From positions 62,001 through 126,000 of the forward strand of contig NZ_JYLI01000005.1 in NCBI RefSeq assembly GCF_001439785.1: DNA of 64,000 bases. The letters are read 5' to 3'. Below the pieces are notes generated by a model. It was given only the letters and a program-made list of their open reading frames with translations, had not been told where the DNA came from and made no database searches. Of this stretch, positions 45,757-54,927 are shown piece by piece (the first letter of the stretch is position 1; each line of letters begins with the position of its first letter). The DNA comes from Pseudomonas poae. GTDB lineage: Bacteria > Pseudomonadota > Gammaproteobacteria > Pseudomonadales > Pseudomonadaceae. The position numbers and the translations under genes are program-made.

Positions 45757-45973
45757 CAGGAGACTCTCACAGGATGTCAGCCTTGATATTAGGGGGTTTC
45801 CTACGTATCACACAGATACAGTGACGACTCAATTGGACACACAATTGCTAGGCTCAAGTGCGAGCCTGACTTAGCCCCTCGCTTATAACAAATAAGAATA
45901 TAACTTTTGTTTTAACAACTAACGGTACGGGTTAGGGTAGCCGCCTATTGACTCTGGATTGGAGAGCCTCCCC

Positions 45974-47149
45974 TTGCCTCTGCGTAGCTCGTTTACCCGT
46001 TTCTTCCAGTTGGAAGCCGCCAGCGGCCTGTTGCTGATCGCGGCCGCCGCGTTGGCGTTGATTGTCAACAACTCACCGTTGTCGCACCTGTACACCGCGT
46101 TTCTCGATGTACCGGTGGTGGCGCAGATCGGTGCGCTGAAAATCGCCAAACCGGCCCTGTTGTGGATCAACGACGGCCTGATGGCGCTGTTCTTTTTGCT
46201 GATCGGGCTGGAGGTCAAGCGCGAACTGCTTGATGGCCACCTGTCCAAACCGTCCCAAGTGGTGCTGCCGGGTGCAGCCGCCATTGGCGGCATGGTGGTG
46301 CCGGCGCTGATCTACTGGGCGATCAACAAGGACTACCCCGCCGCGCTTTCCGGCTGGGCGATCCCCATGGCCACCGACATTGCCTTCGCACTGGGCGTGC
46401 TGGCGCTGCTGGGCAAGCGCGTGCCGGTGTCGCTGAAACTGTTCCTGATGACCCTGGCCATCATCGATGACCTGGGGGCAATTATCGTCATCGCATTGTT
46501 CTATTCGGCCGAGCTGTCCAGCGCTGCGCTGGCCGGTGCGGCCGCCTGCCTCGTGGCCCTGATCGCGATGAATCGGCTGGGCGTAGTCAAGCTTGGGCCT
46601 TACCTGATCATCGGTTTGATCCTGTGGATCTGTGTGCTCAAGAGCGGCGTGCACGCCACCCTGGCGGGCGTGACCCTGGCGTTCTGCATCCCGATGCGTA
46701 CCCGGAACGCCGAACCCTCACCGCTGCTCACCCTCGAACACGCCCTGCACCCCTGGGTGGCCTACGGCATACTGCCGCTGTTCGCGTTCGCCAACGCCGG
46801 CGTATCACTCACCGGCGTGAGCCTGGAAAGCTTCACCCACCACGTCCCCATGGGCATCGCGGCCGGCTTGCTGATCGGCAAGACTGTCGGCGTTTTCGGC
46901 CTCACCTGGCTGGCCATCAAGACCGGCATCGCCGCCCTGCCCGCCGGTGCCAACTGGGGCCAGGTCTTTGGCGTGGCGATCCTGTGCGGCATCGGTTTCA
47001 CCATGAGCCTCTTTGTCGGCTCTCTGGCATTTGTACCGGGCGCGAGCGAGTTTGCCGGGGAGGATCGAATGGGGATCCTCACCGGGTCGATACTCGCCGC
47101 GTGTATTGGTTATGGCGTGACGGCGATGGCAAGTCGCAAGAAGGCCTGA
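45974..47149 (+). CDS. nhaA: Na+/H+ antiporter NhaA
   Basis: A 391-residue 12-helix antiporter that expels Na+ or Li+ in exchange for protons. The ion-binding aspartates are in [18 protein letters not shown] (the Asp163-Asp164 equivalents), with [19 protein letters not shown] for helix IV. The start is TTG at 45974, giving [17 protein letters not shown] as in other Pseudomonas NhaA proteins and placing GGAGAG 7 bases upstream; an in-frame TTG at 45959 lacks a ribosome site. No NhaR gene is adjacent. Confidence 0.95.
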   Translation: MPLRSSFTRFFQLEAASGLLLIAAAALALIVNNSPLSHLYTAFLDVPVVAQIGALKIAKPALLWINDGLMALFFLLIGLEVKRELLDGHLSKPSQVVLPGAAAIGGMVVPALIYWAINKDYPAALSGWAIPMATDIAFALGVLALLGKRVPVSLKLFLMTLAIIDDLGAIIVIALFYSAELSSAALAGAAACLVALIAMNRLGVVKLGPYLIIGLILWICVLKSGVHATLAGVTLAFCIPMRTRNAEPSPLLTLEHALHPWVAYGILPLFAFANAGVSLTGVSLESFTHHVPMGIAAGLLIGKTVGVFGLTWLAIKTGIAALPAGANWGQVFGVAILCGIGFTMSLFVGSLAFVPGASEFAGEDRMGILTGSILAACIGYGVTAMASRKKA

Positions 47150-47156
47150 CCCTTGT

Positions 47157-47186
47157 AGCAGGAGCCGGTGAGCCGGCTCCTGCTTC
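47157..47186 (+). terminator. Hairpin after nhaA, probable terminator
   Basis: A 12-bp perfect stem AGCAGGAGCCGG / CCGGCTCCTGCT with loop TGAG lies 7 bases after the stop. The T tract is poor (TCATCC), so it may be a weak terminator. Confidence 0.65.
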
Positions 47187-47302
47187 ATCCAATTCCCCCT
47201 TCTTTCGCAGTTCCTTCCTGCATCCACCCTCCTCGGCTTGTTCTAACGTCAGCACCCGGCCTCTACGCCGGATCTCGTTAAGCACCGCGCCAGGAGGGCA
47301 CA

Positions 47303-48155
47303 ATGGCAAGCAACAAGGACGTAGTTCAAGTCTGGCGATCCTACGGCACCGGGACCGGCGGGTATCGACGACTTGAGCCCATGAGTGAAGCTCAGTTAGC
47401 GGCCCGGACGGCCATCCAGCAACGCGCTCATGGAGAAATGATCGACCGGCAGATTGCTGAAGAAGCGTATTTTCGGGTGAAGCCACCACCGCCTCAGGCC
47501 CCCAAGGTGGGTTGCGTATTTGCCAAGTCATGCAACTTGCCGGACGCACTCATCGATTACCACGATCCGACCGGTTATGTGCCTCTGGATCAACTCAAGG
47601 ATTACGGCGAGTACGCACTGCTGGGAGCGCTGGAAGCTGACGCCACTGGCCGTTTGCCCTTGCGAAAAGTCAGCGGCGCGGCAATACCTGCCGGGCTGGG
47701 GGCATTGGCACTAGGCGGCACCGCACATATGGGTATATCCGCCGACCGAAAAAGCCGCGACGATTATTGTCGACCCGATTTACCCGCCTGAGTACAGGGA
47801 CTTCATTCTCGTCTTCCCCGCCGACTCCGGGGTCAGGCCCCTGTATATCGTCGTAAGCTGGAAGTATGAGGACGCGCCTTATCACAGCAAGAAGGGAAAC
47901 TCAGTTAAAAGTAAAAGGCCTGAAAACGGATTGGATTCACTCAATGAGTCGATAGAAGTAAATCCACCCAACTCGCGTAGACGTATAGCAATTGATCCCC
48001 ACACCAAGGAGTTTGTGGTGATAGATCGCACAGCTGAAGGCTCCTATCACGCGCACGTAAGGCCTTGGAGTGGCTTACGGCAAGAGATGAAAAACGCCTT
48101 AATCAAAGCCGGAAAGACCAACCGCAAGGGAAAAATATTGGGAGATACCAAATGA
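47303..48155 (+). pseudogene. S-type pyocin-like toxin, frameshifted
   Basis: One gene read in two frames. The first frame (47303-47791) gives a polar N-terminus and a segment ALIDYHDPTGYVPLDQLKDYGEYA, then GALALGGTAHMGIS. At about 47741-47753 the reading shifts by +1. The second frame continues AATIIVDPIYPPEYRDF, then ILVFPADSGVRPLYIVVSWK, the S-pyocin domain, and a C-terminal toxin tip (RRRIAIDPHTKEFVVIDRT to ALIKAGKTNRKGKIL). Removing one A from the AAAAA at 47749-47753 restores about 283 residues. No receptor-binding domain is seen. The tip is AT-richer than its surroundings. The toxic activity class is not recognised. A sequencing error would make it intact. Confidence 0.75.
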
Positions 48156-48487
48156 CTATGCGATACCACGACCCATCATTGGATCACGATGAAGCAGTAC
48201 GTTATTTAGCAACGACAGATAGAAGCAAGGTAACAGAGGCATTAATCTCAATTGGGCTGAATGAAATGGACGGCGCGTGGGCACAAAACACGTGCCTTCA
48301 GTTTATCGGGCACCCTGACGATGACATCGCAGCAGCAGCTATCGTAGCTATAGGTCACATCGCACGTCGATTCGGAGAGATAGATATGACGAAAATCATC
48401 CCGGCGTTCGAACAAGCAAGAAGAAGGGGCACCGCCTTATCCGCATCCGTGAATGATGCGATGGATGACATAGAGATGTTTACCTGA
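48152..48487 (+). CDS. Probable immunity protein for the pyocin-like toxin
   Basis: A 111-residue, acidic, helical protein starting MTMRYHDPSLDHDEAVRYLA. The centre (about 30-80) looks like HEAT-type helical repeats (EALISIGLNEMDGAWAQNTC, DDDIAAAAIVAIGHIARRFG). Its ATG overlaps the toxin stop by ATGA, the usual toxin-immunity coupling, and it is followed by a bidirectional terminator. It is AT-richer than flanking genes. An alternative ATG lies 6 bases downstream. The family is not firmly recognised; the role is inferred from position and size. Confidence 0.65.
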   Translation: MTMRYHDPSLDHDEAVRYLATTDRSKVTEALISIGLNEMDGAWAQNTCLQFIGHPDDDIAAAAIVAIGHIARRFGEIDMTKIIPAFEQARRRGTALSASVNDAMDDIEMFT

Positions 48488-48524
48488 CGCCCGAAAATAA
48501 ACGCCGCGAAAAGCATCAGAAACG

Positions 48525-48558
48525 AAAAAACCCCAACCGGTCACCCGGTTGGGGTTTT
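48525..48558. terminator. Bidirectional terminator between immunity gene and slyB-like gene
   Basis: AAAAAACCCCAACCGG and CCGGTTGGGGTTTT flank a short TCAC-type loop. T tracts are present on both strands, so it can end both convergent transcripts. Confidence 0.9.
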
Positions 48559-48577
48559 ATGTTTCCACGACCTGCGT

Positions 48578-49042
48578 TTAGCGCGTAACGCGGCTGGTGC
48601 CATCAACCGTCATGATGCGCACGCGGTCACCGATGCGGAAGATTTCATTTTCCTGCACGGCCTGTACATAAGCGCGGGTGCTGCCGTCGTCTTCGCGAAC
48701 GGTAATTTCCACGCCCTGGGTGCGGGTCAGGCCTTCTTCGGTGGCCGAACCCAGCAGGCCGCCGGCGACAGCGCCAATGACAGCGGTGACAATGCTGCCA
48801 CGGCCACCGCCGATGGCGCTGCCGCCCACGCCGCCAATGACTGCGCCTGCAGCGCCGCCGATTGGGGTTTTGGTGCCTTCGATTTTCACCGGACGCAGGG
48901 ATTCGATGGTGCCCATGCGAACGGTCTGCACACGACGTGCTTCGTCACGGGAGTACGAGTCGCCGGTCAGACTCGAGGCGCAGCCACCCAGCAATAAGGA
49001 CAGGGTGGTAAAGCAGGCAACCAGTAAAACGGACTTACGCAT
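48578..49042 (-). CDS. Glycine-zipper outer-membrane lipoprotein (SlyB/PCP type)
   Basis: A 154-residue lipoprotein. The signal ends in LLGGCASS (Cys21). The glycine-zipper 2TM segment spans about 60-100 (GGAAGAVIGGVGGSAIGGGRG, ending AVAGGLLGSATEEG), and a C-terminal beta domain follows (GVEITVREDDGSTRAYVQ). SlyB-like proteins stabilise the outer membrane and often belong to PhoP or stress regulons. The ATG at 49042 is chosen from the signal peptide; upstream in-frame residues are not part of it. It ends at the shared terminator. Confidence 0.88.
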   Translation of the reverse strand: MRKSVLLVACFTTLSLLLGGCASSLTGDSYSRDEARRVQTVRMGTIESLRPVKIEGTKTPIGGAAGAVIGGVGGSAIGGGRGSIVTAVIGAVAGGLLGSATEEGLTRTQGVEITVREDDGSTRAYVQAVQENEIFRIGDRVRIMTVDGTSRVTR

Positions 49043-49307
49043 AGCATCAACTCCAAAGGACAGGTATTCATTAGACGCTGCCACTTGCCGCCTGTCACGG
49101 CACGAACGGCAGAAAATTGCTTTCATTCAGCCAGAGTACAGACTGCCATCACCCGAAAACTCGACGAACGGTTTTCCGCTCCCAACGGATCACACTGCAA
49201 CAGCGCTCTCCACTAGTGTAGTCGCACAGCCGAAAACGCCCGCAGTCCGTTGAGTCAAGACTCCAACGCAGCAGGCATCATTCAAGTGACATGACGAAAG
49301 GTGAAAC

Positions 49308-49955
49308 TCAGGGCGCAAGGCGCTCGCGTGTCCAGTCTGTGCCCTGCAGGCGGTAGTTAAGCCGATCATGCAGGCGGCTGGAGCGGCCTTGCCAGAACTC
49401 GATGCGCTCCGGCAGCAAGCGATAGCCTCCCCAGTGCTCGGGGCAGTGGGGTTGTGTATCGCTGAAGCGCTGTTCGGTAGCCTTGAGCAGTTCCTGCAGT
49501 TCTTCACGGTCACGAATGACCTTGCTCTGCGCAGACGCCCAGGCACCCAGCCGGCTGCCAAGGGGGCGGACCTGATAATAGGCATCCGACTCTTCGGGAG
49601 TGACCTTGACCACCCGCCCCTCGATGCGCACCTGGCGCTCCAGGGTCGGCCAGAAAAAGGTCATGGCGGCGAACGGACGCGCCGCAAGCTGCTCGCCCTT
49701 GGCACTCTGATAGTTGGTGAAGAAGGTAAAGCCCTGTGCATCCAGGCCCTTGAGCAACAGAACGCGGCAATGCGGGCGACCGTCCTGGTCGACCGTGGCC
49801 AGCGTCATGGCATTGGCCTCGACCGGTGCCTGCTCGGTGCTCACCGCATCGGCAAACCACTGGCGGAACAAGGCAAACGGTTCGCTCGGGGCCTGAGCCT
49901 CATTCAAACCGTCCCGTGTGTAATCACGGCGCATATCGGCCAGTGCCTGGGTCAT
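49308..49955 (-). CDS. pdxH: Pyridoxamine 5'-phosphate oxidase
   Basis: A 215-residue FMN enzyme that oxidises pyridoxamine or pyridoxine 5'-phosphate to pyridoxal 5'-phosphate. The FMN and substrate segments are present: [20 protein letters not shown] (about 58-77), [21 protein letters not shown] and the C-terminal [21 protein letters not shown], closing NYR. Length equals that of E. coli PdxH (218). It starts 12 bases upstream of the end of the OmpA-like gene region and lies on the same strand as it. Confidence 0.96.
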   Translation of the reverse strand: MTQALADMRRDYTRDGLNEAQAPSEPFALFRQWFADAVSTEQAPVEANAMTLATVDQDGRPHCRVLLLKGLDAQGFTFFTNYQSAKGEQLAARPFAAMTFFWPTLERQVRIEGRVVKVTPEESDAYYQVRPLGSRLGAWASAQSKVIRDREELQELLKATEQRFSDTQPHCPEHWGGYRLLPERIEFWQGRSSRLHDRLNYRLQGTDWTRERLAP

Positions 49956-49982
49956 GCGGCTTTATCCTTCTGGTTCAACGAC

Positions 49983-51170
49983 TCAGTTTTTCGCCTGATC
50001 AGCCGCAGCGGGTGCATCGACCTTGGCCTTGGCCGGAGCGGCTTTCTTCGCAGCCGGTTTGGCCGGAGCCTTTTTGGCGGCTGGCTTGGCGGCGGCTTTT
50101 TTGGTTGCAGCCTTTTTCGCCGGAGCCTTGGCCGCAGCTTTTGCAGCCGGTACCGGTGCCGGTGCAGGCACATTCTGCACGGCAACCATTTCCACAGGTG
50201 GGGTCTTGCCCGAGTTGTACTTGCTCAGCAGTGCCAACATGGTTGTACGCTGCGTGAACATGATTTCCATGCGACGGTTCAGCGCACGGCCCTGGTTGCT
50301 GTCGTTGGCAGCACGCGGCATCAGGTCGCCCATGCCGCGCAGCATCAGGCGGTCCTGCTTAAGGCCGCTGAGGCTGAAGATCGACGCGATGGACTGTGCA
50401 CGTTCCTTGGTCAGTGCCTGGCTCGCCGGGGCAGTGCCGGTGGCATCAACGTGACCGAGCACCAGTACGGCGGTTTTTGGGTCGGATTCAACGGCCTTGG
50501 CCACCCGAGTGAACGGGCCCAGAGTCACCGGCAGCAACATGGCCGGACGCTTGGGGTTGTAGGAGGCGTCAACCGGGGCAATCACCACCAGTACATTGTC
50601 GCGACGTTCCAGCTGCAGGTTGCTGTCCTTGATCGCTTCACGCAGGCGTGGCTCATAGTCGTCCAGCCAGGCCTGGGTAATTTTCGGGTCAGGCATCTGC
50701 ACGTTGCTGACGTCGACCTTGGCCAATGGCTTTGGCTTGCTTTCGAACGGCCACCACCAGTGGGTTTCGGTGTCGGTCTTGGCGACGGCAGGCGCAGCGT
50801 CCGAAGCCGGGGTGGCGGCTTTGACGTCGGCTTTCAGATCAGCCTTGTCTGCAGCGGCCTTGTCGTCGGCGCGCTTTGAGCCGAATGGCCACCAGTTGAA
50901 GCCGCTGTCGGCTTTAGCCGCTGGCGCAGGGGCGGCAGCGGTGGCAGGTGCCGGTGCGGCAGCAGCGGCCGCAGCCGGAGCGGCTGGCTTGGCGCCCGCA
51001 GCTGGCTTGGCGTCCGGCTTGGCGTCGGTTTGGGTCACTGCGTCCTTGGTAGCAGCCTTGTCAGATCCAAATGACCACCAGTGCCCTCCTTCGGCATCAT
51101 TTTGTGGCGTTTGCGCGCAACCTGTAATAGTGAGGCACAGCGCCAGTGCCAAGGACTTGTTCGATAACAT
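49983..51170 (-). CDS. OmpA-family lipoprotein with Lys/Ala/Pro-rich C-terminal tail
   Basis: A 395-residue protein. Residues 1-17 form a lipoprotein signal (LTITGCAQ). The N-terminal half is low-complexity Ala/Pro/Lys/Asp and is punctuated by three aromatic motifs: HWWSFGS, NWWPFGSKR and HWWWPFESK. The OmpA peptidoglycan-binding domain (about 210-325) has LGHVDATGTAPASQALTKERAQ and NQGRALNRRMEIMF. The last 60 residues repeat AAKAPAKKAATKK-type histone-H1-like motifs. The ATG at 51170 is chosen from the signal peptide. It is upstream of pdxH on the same strand. The tail is unusual for an envelope protein. Confidence 0.85.
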   Translation of the reverse strand: MLSNKSLALALCLTITGCAQTPQNDAEGGHWWSFGSDKAATKDAVTQTDAKPDAKPAAGAKPAAPAAAAAAAPAPATAAAPAPAAKADSGFNWWPFGSKRADDKAAADKADLKADVKAATPASDAAPAVAKTDTETHWWWPFESKPKPLAKVDVSNVQMPDPKITQAWLDDYEPRLREAIKDSNLQLERRDNVLVVIAPVDASYNPKRPAMLLPVTLGPFTRVAKAVESDPKTAVLVLGHVDATGTAPASQALTKERAQSIASIFSLSGLKQDRLMLRGMGDLMPRAANDSNQGRALNRRMEIMFTQRTTMLALLSKYNSGKTPPVEMVAVQNVPAPAPVPAAKAAAKAPAKKAATKKAAAKPAAKKAPAKPAAKKAAPAKAKVDAPAAADQAKN

Positions 51171-51310
51171 GAGATATCCACACAATGAGAAAAACCGAGG
51201 GTCAGGCTGACCCGTTAAACCGACGCATACAGAACATTGAAATTACATTATTCCGTCAGCGTCTTCTTATAGTCGCATTTGTAACAAAAAATTGTGAAAC
51301 GGCAAGCGGT

Positions 51311-52456
51311 TTACAGACAATCGGCCAATATTCCGACCAACTTCTGTGCACGTGGGTCCATAAGTACGTAGGGACCCAATGTATTAGTCACAAAACCAAA
51401 TGCAACATCATGCTCCGGGTCGGCAAATCCCACCGAACCACCCGCGCCAGGATGCCCGAACGCACGCGGGCCAAGGCCGAACGTCGCGTTGGGCAGTTGT
51501 GGCTGATCCAGCATGCAGCCCAGGCCGAAGCGGGTTTGAGTCAATAATGTTTTATCGGGTCCGATACTGTGTTCACGGGTCAATTCTTCGAGCATGTCGG
51601 CTTCCAGCAAACTACCGTCGAGCAAGCCACTATAAAAACCCGCCAGACTGCGCGCATTACCGTGACCATTAGCCGCCGGCTGCTGCATGCGTCGCCACTC
51701 GGGTTTATTAGTGCTGGTCAGAATGGACGGCGGATTGGCAAATGCGCGCGTTGTCATGGCCGCCGGTTCACGCATCATTACATGCAATAAACGTTGTGCG
51801 GCTTCGTCGCCCATAGTGCCTTTACTGCGCGCTATATGGGCAACACGATAAAACTCTTCATCCGCCAGGCCCACATGAAAGTCCAGGCCCAATGGCCGTG
51901 CAACCCTCGCCACGATGGACTCCCCCGGCCCACGCCCATCGGCGCGACTCAGCAGCTCACCGACCAGCCAGCCATAGGTAATCGCCTCATAGCCATGACC
52001 CTGGCCCGGAATCCACCACGGAGCCTCGGCCGCCAGCGTGTCGACCATCAGTTGCCAGTCATAGAGCGCCTCGGCAGGCAGCATCTCGCGGATCGCCGGC
52101 AACCCGGCCTGATGGCAGAGCAACTGGCGCAGGGTGACGGCTTGCTTTCCAGCGGCGGCAAATTCAGGCCAGTAGTTGGCCACTGGCGCATCCAGTTGCA
52201 GCTTGCCCTCAGCCACCAGTTGCAGGGCCGTGACCGCTGTAAAGGTCTTGGTGCAGGAGAACAGGTTGACGAGGGTGTCGCTGTGCCAGGCCTCGGCCCC
52301 GTCCTTGTCGGCGGTGCCGGCCCACAGGTCGACCACCGTTTCGCCACCGATCTGGATACAGAGCCCGGCACCACGCTCCTGCGGGTCATCGAACAACGCG
52401 GCAAACGCTTCGCGCACGGCTTCAAACTGGAGCGTGTAATGACCCTGAACCTGCAC
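51311..52456 (-). CDS. Serine hydrolase of the beta-lactamase/EstB family
   Basis: A 381-residue class-C-beta-lactamase-fold esterase. The nucleophile motif SxxK is FSCTKTF near residue 72; GYEAITYGWLVGELL supplies the Tyr near 160; HPGAGGSVGF replaces the KTG box near 335. EstB relatives hydrolyse short esters. The start is GTG at 52456, because GAGGGG lies 8-9 bases upstream and the family begins QVQGHYTLQFEAVREAF. ATG codons further upstream (52528, 52549) lack good ribosome sites and non-family sequence follows them. Its 5' end lies 82 bases after the agarase-like gene on the same strand. Confidence 0.85.
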   Translation of the reverse strand: MQVQGHYTLQFEAVREAFAALFDDPQERGAGLCIQIGGETVVDLWAGTADKDGAEAWHSDTLVNLFSCTKTFTAVTALQLVAEGKLQLDAPVANYWPEFAAAGKQAVTLRQLLCHQAGLPAIREMLPAEALYDWQLMVDTLAAEAPWWIPGQGHGYEAITYGWLVGELLSRADGRGPGESIVARVARPLGLDFHVGLADEEFYRVAHIARSKGTMGDEAAQRLLHVMMREPAAMTTRAFANPPSILTSTNKPEWRRMQQPAANGHGNARSLAGFYSGLLDGSLLEADMLEELTREHSIGPDKTLLTQTRFGLGCMLDQPQLPNATFGLGPRAFGHPGAGGSVGFADPEHDVAFGFVTNTLGPYVLMDPRAQKLVGILADCL

Positions 52457-52538
52457 CGAAGTCCCCTCGGAAAACACCGTAAAAAGTGGCGGACATTGTT
52501 CCAGCCCTTGTAGGATTTGTGAACCCATCAGCGCGGAA

Positions 52539-54836
52539 TCAATGGCCATTCCCGGAATGCCCACCGGCGTGCCCGGCGCCCTTCCCTGCACCCTCGCCAG
52601 CCGGACCGGCCTTGCCGCCTTCATGCTCACGCACCGCGCCGGCCGCACTGGCTTGTTCGGCCGCCTTGCCCAGTTGCTTGACCGCCGCCAGGTTGCTCTT
52701 GCGCACGTTGTCGACAAAGCCCTGGAACGGCACATCGGTTATACCCACCAGCCCAAAGTGTCCGTTTTCGCCATCCAGCAAGCGACCGGTCACCGGCTGG
52801 TCCAGGTATTGAAACCAGTGCACGCCAACAATCGACGGTTCCGCCATGGCCTGCTTGAGGAAGGTGGCGTACGCCGAACTACGGTCCTCTTCCCGCTCCA
52901 ATTGCGTCACACCGCCCCAGAAAGGGCCACGGTCGGCGGAGCCGAAGTTGAATTCAGTGATCAGCACCGGCTTGTCCAGCGCGTGCAACGCGGCGAAGTC
53001 ATAGCCGTCCTGAGGCTTGAGCGTATACATGTTGAAACTCAGCACATCGCAATACTGCGCGCACGAGGCCACGGCCTCCGGCGTGCTCACCGCATAGCGC
53101 CCGCCCAGCAGTAACTGGTTGGGCGCATGCCATTTCAGCGAATCGGAAATGGTCTTGAAGTAGGCATCGGCGAAGGTCTTCTGGAAGTACTTGAAGTCGG
53201 CCTCGATTTCCGGGTGCTCAGGATTGGGCATCGGCGGTTCAAAGCCCGGATCTTCCATCAATTCCCAACCCGCCAGTTGAACACCCCACGCCTTGGAAAG
53301 GCCTTCTTCGTTGCGGTACTTGTCGCGCAGCTGCTTGAGGAACGCGCGCTTGGCCGGGACGTCGGTGGTCATGCGCAAGGTGCCGTAGGCCAGGGCGTAG
53401 CGGGATTTGGGGTCATCACCGGGACCGGCCCAGGCCAGTTCGTTGTCGGCAAAATAGCCGATCAGCCAGGGGTCGTCGCGATGGTCGCGGGCCGCAATGG
53501 CCACGGCGCGCTCGGTGGCCATGGCGAAGCGCGGGTCGAACGGATCGGGCATGCCACCCCACCAGTCGGTGCCGGTGCTGATGCTGGCGTAATCGCCGAC
53601 GATCGACAGCGGCAAGGTGTAAGGCACGCGCTCGGCGTCAGCCAGACCCTCGTCGCTCCAATTACCGACGGTGTTGAAACCCCAGGCTTGCAGGCGGTCG
53701 AGGGTGTGATTGACCCAGCGCTGGTGGTCAAAGTGTTCGGTGCCGTAGGTACGTTGCAGGTTGGCACCGTAGAAATCGTACCAGCGGCCCGAGGCAAAGT
53801 GGCGGCCTTCGCCTGAGCCGTTGCCGGTGCGATGGTCACTGCTGCCATAGTATTTGTCGAAGGGTTCACCGGCTTTGGGCAACGCGGCGAACATCCATTC
53901 GCGGCCGCCCACGTAGGTCTGGTTGTTGTCCGGGGCGACGGTGTTGACGCCCAGCGAGTAGAAGGGATGACCCAGCGGCGTCACCAGGTACCAGCGCCCG
54001 TCGCGCTTCTCGGTGCGGAAAAAACCGCTGGCCTCGAAGGCCGGCCCCTTGTTCCAGCCACCGAAGGTGTCCAGTGAGGAGTTGTCGCGCTCAGCCAGCC
54101 AGCCCTTGAGCTGTTGTTGCTCCCGGGCGGCGGCAGCCTTGAGTTGCTCGTCACTGCTGACCTTTTCCGGCCAGCGCGCACGGGTGGACTGCCCATAGGC
54201 ATCGACCAGTTCGCCGTACGCTGCCCTGATAGCCGGTTCGACATCCTGCACGCCAAAGCGCTCCAGCAGAATACTTTGGGCGGCATTGGGCTTGAGCATC
54301 GACAAGGTCACCGACACCACCTGGCTGCGGTCGATTTCTCCGCTGCTGGCAGCGAGCAATACGCGCTGACCGTCGAGACTGATCGGCATCGGCGGGCCGG
54401 CCTTCATGCCCTGGCTCAAGGGCGAGTTGGCCTGCAGCGGAACCAGCAAGGTCTGCGCCGGGCCGGCCGGCAGGTCGATGCGGCTGACCAGGGTCTTGCC
54501 GTCGCTGCTCTGCACCTTGACGTAGAGGGTCAAGGCCCAGTCCATGGCGCTCTGGATGCGCAGGCTCATGGCGCCGGACTGCGACCAGTCCCAGGTGCCG
54601 CTCTGAGGGCTGAGCACCAGGCTCGGCTCGTTCGCAGGGCTGAAGGTGATACGGCGCAGCACCTCGCCTTCGGCCGTTTGCTCGGCGTTGTATTGCGGCA
54701 GGCTGGCGTCATGGGTCGCCACGTTGACCACATCGGCGGGGCGCACGAAGTTGAACAGCGTTTGTTGCCCGGCCGGCGCGGCAAACAAGGGCGCGGCAAA
54801 CAGCAGGGCAAAAAGAGCGGGCAGCGTGCGAATCAT
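52539..54836 (-). CDS. Secreted agarase-like glycoside hydrolase
   Basis: A 765-residue protein with signal peptide LLFAAPLFA|APAG. An N-terminal beta-sandwich (about 25-190) precedes a TIM-barrel. The probable acid/base Glu is in LIGYFADNELAWAG near 455 and the nucleophile in LITEFNFGSADRG near 640. LGVNTVAPDNNQTYVGG and FNTVGNWSDEGL are agarase/GH42-like segments. The last ~40 residues are Gly/Ala/His-rich and probably disordered. Family members cleave beta-linked galactans or related glycans; the natural substrate is unknown. The start is at the signal peptide (54836). It is divergent in role from dinG but on the same strand. Confidence 0.78.
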   Translation of the reverse strand: MIRTLPALFALLFAAPLFAAPAGQQTLFNFVRPADVVNVATHDASLPQYNAEQTAEGEVLRRITFSPANEPSLVLSPQSGTWDWSQSGAMSLRIQSAMDWALTLYVKVQSSDGKTLVSRIDLPAGPAQTLLVPLQANSPLSQGMKAGPPMPISLDGQRVLLAASSGEIDRSQVVSVTLSMLKPNAAQSILLERFGVQDVEPAIRAAYGELVDAYGQSTRARWPEKVSSDEQLKAAAAREQQQLKGWLAERDNSSLDTFGGWNKGPAFEASGFFRTEKRDGRWYLVTPLGHPFYSLGVNTVAPDNNQTYVGGREWMFAALPKAGEPFDKYYGSSDHRTGNGSGEGRHFASGRWYDFYGANLQRTYGTEHFDHQRWVNHTLDRLQAWGFNTVGNWSDEGLADAERVPYTLPLSIVGDYASISTGTDWWGGMPDPFDPRFAMATERAVAIAARDHRDDPWLIGYFADNELAWAGPGDDPKSRYALAYGTLRMTTDVPAKRAFLKQLRDKYRNEEGLSKAWGVQLAGWELMEDPGFEPPMPNPEHPEIEADFKYFQKTFADAYFKTISDSLKWHAPNQLLLGGRYAVSTPEAVASCAQYCDVLSFNMYTLKPQDGYDFAALHALDKPVLITEFNFGSADRGPFWGGVTQLEREEDRSSAYATFLKQAMAEPSIVGVHWFQYLDQPVTGRLLDGENGHFGLVGITDVPFQGFVDNVRKSNLAAVKQLGKAAEQASAAGAVREHEGGKAGPAGEGAGKGAGHAGGHSGNGH

Positions 54837-54927
54837 ACGAGCAAGGTTCTCCAGACGGCCGGTGAAAGGCCTGATGAAATACGTCGATAACAGTGACCAC
54901 GAAGTGGGCGAATTCGCCCACTGTGTC

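Noticed and set aside
47303..47791. Treating the first toxin frame as a complete 162-residue gene
   Set aside because: The stop interrupts a conserved S-pyocin domain that continues at once in the next frame, so a frameshift is the better explanation.
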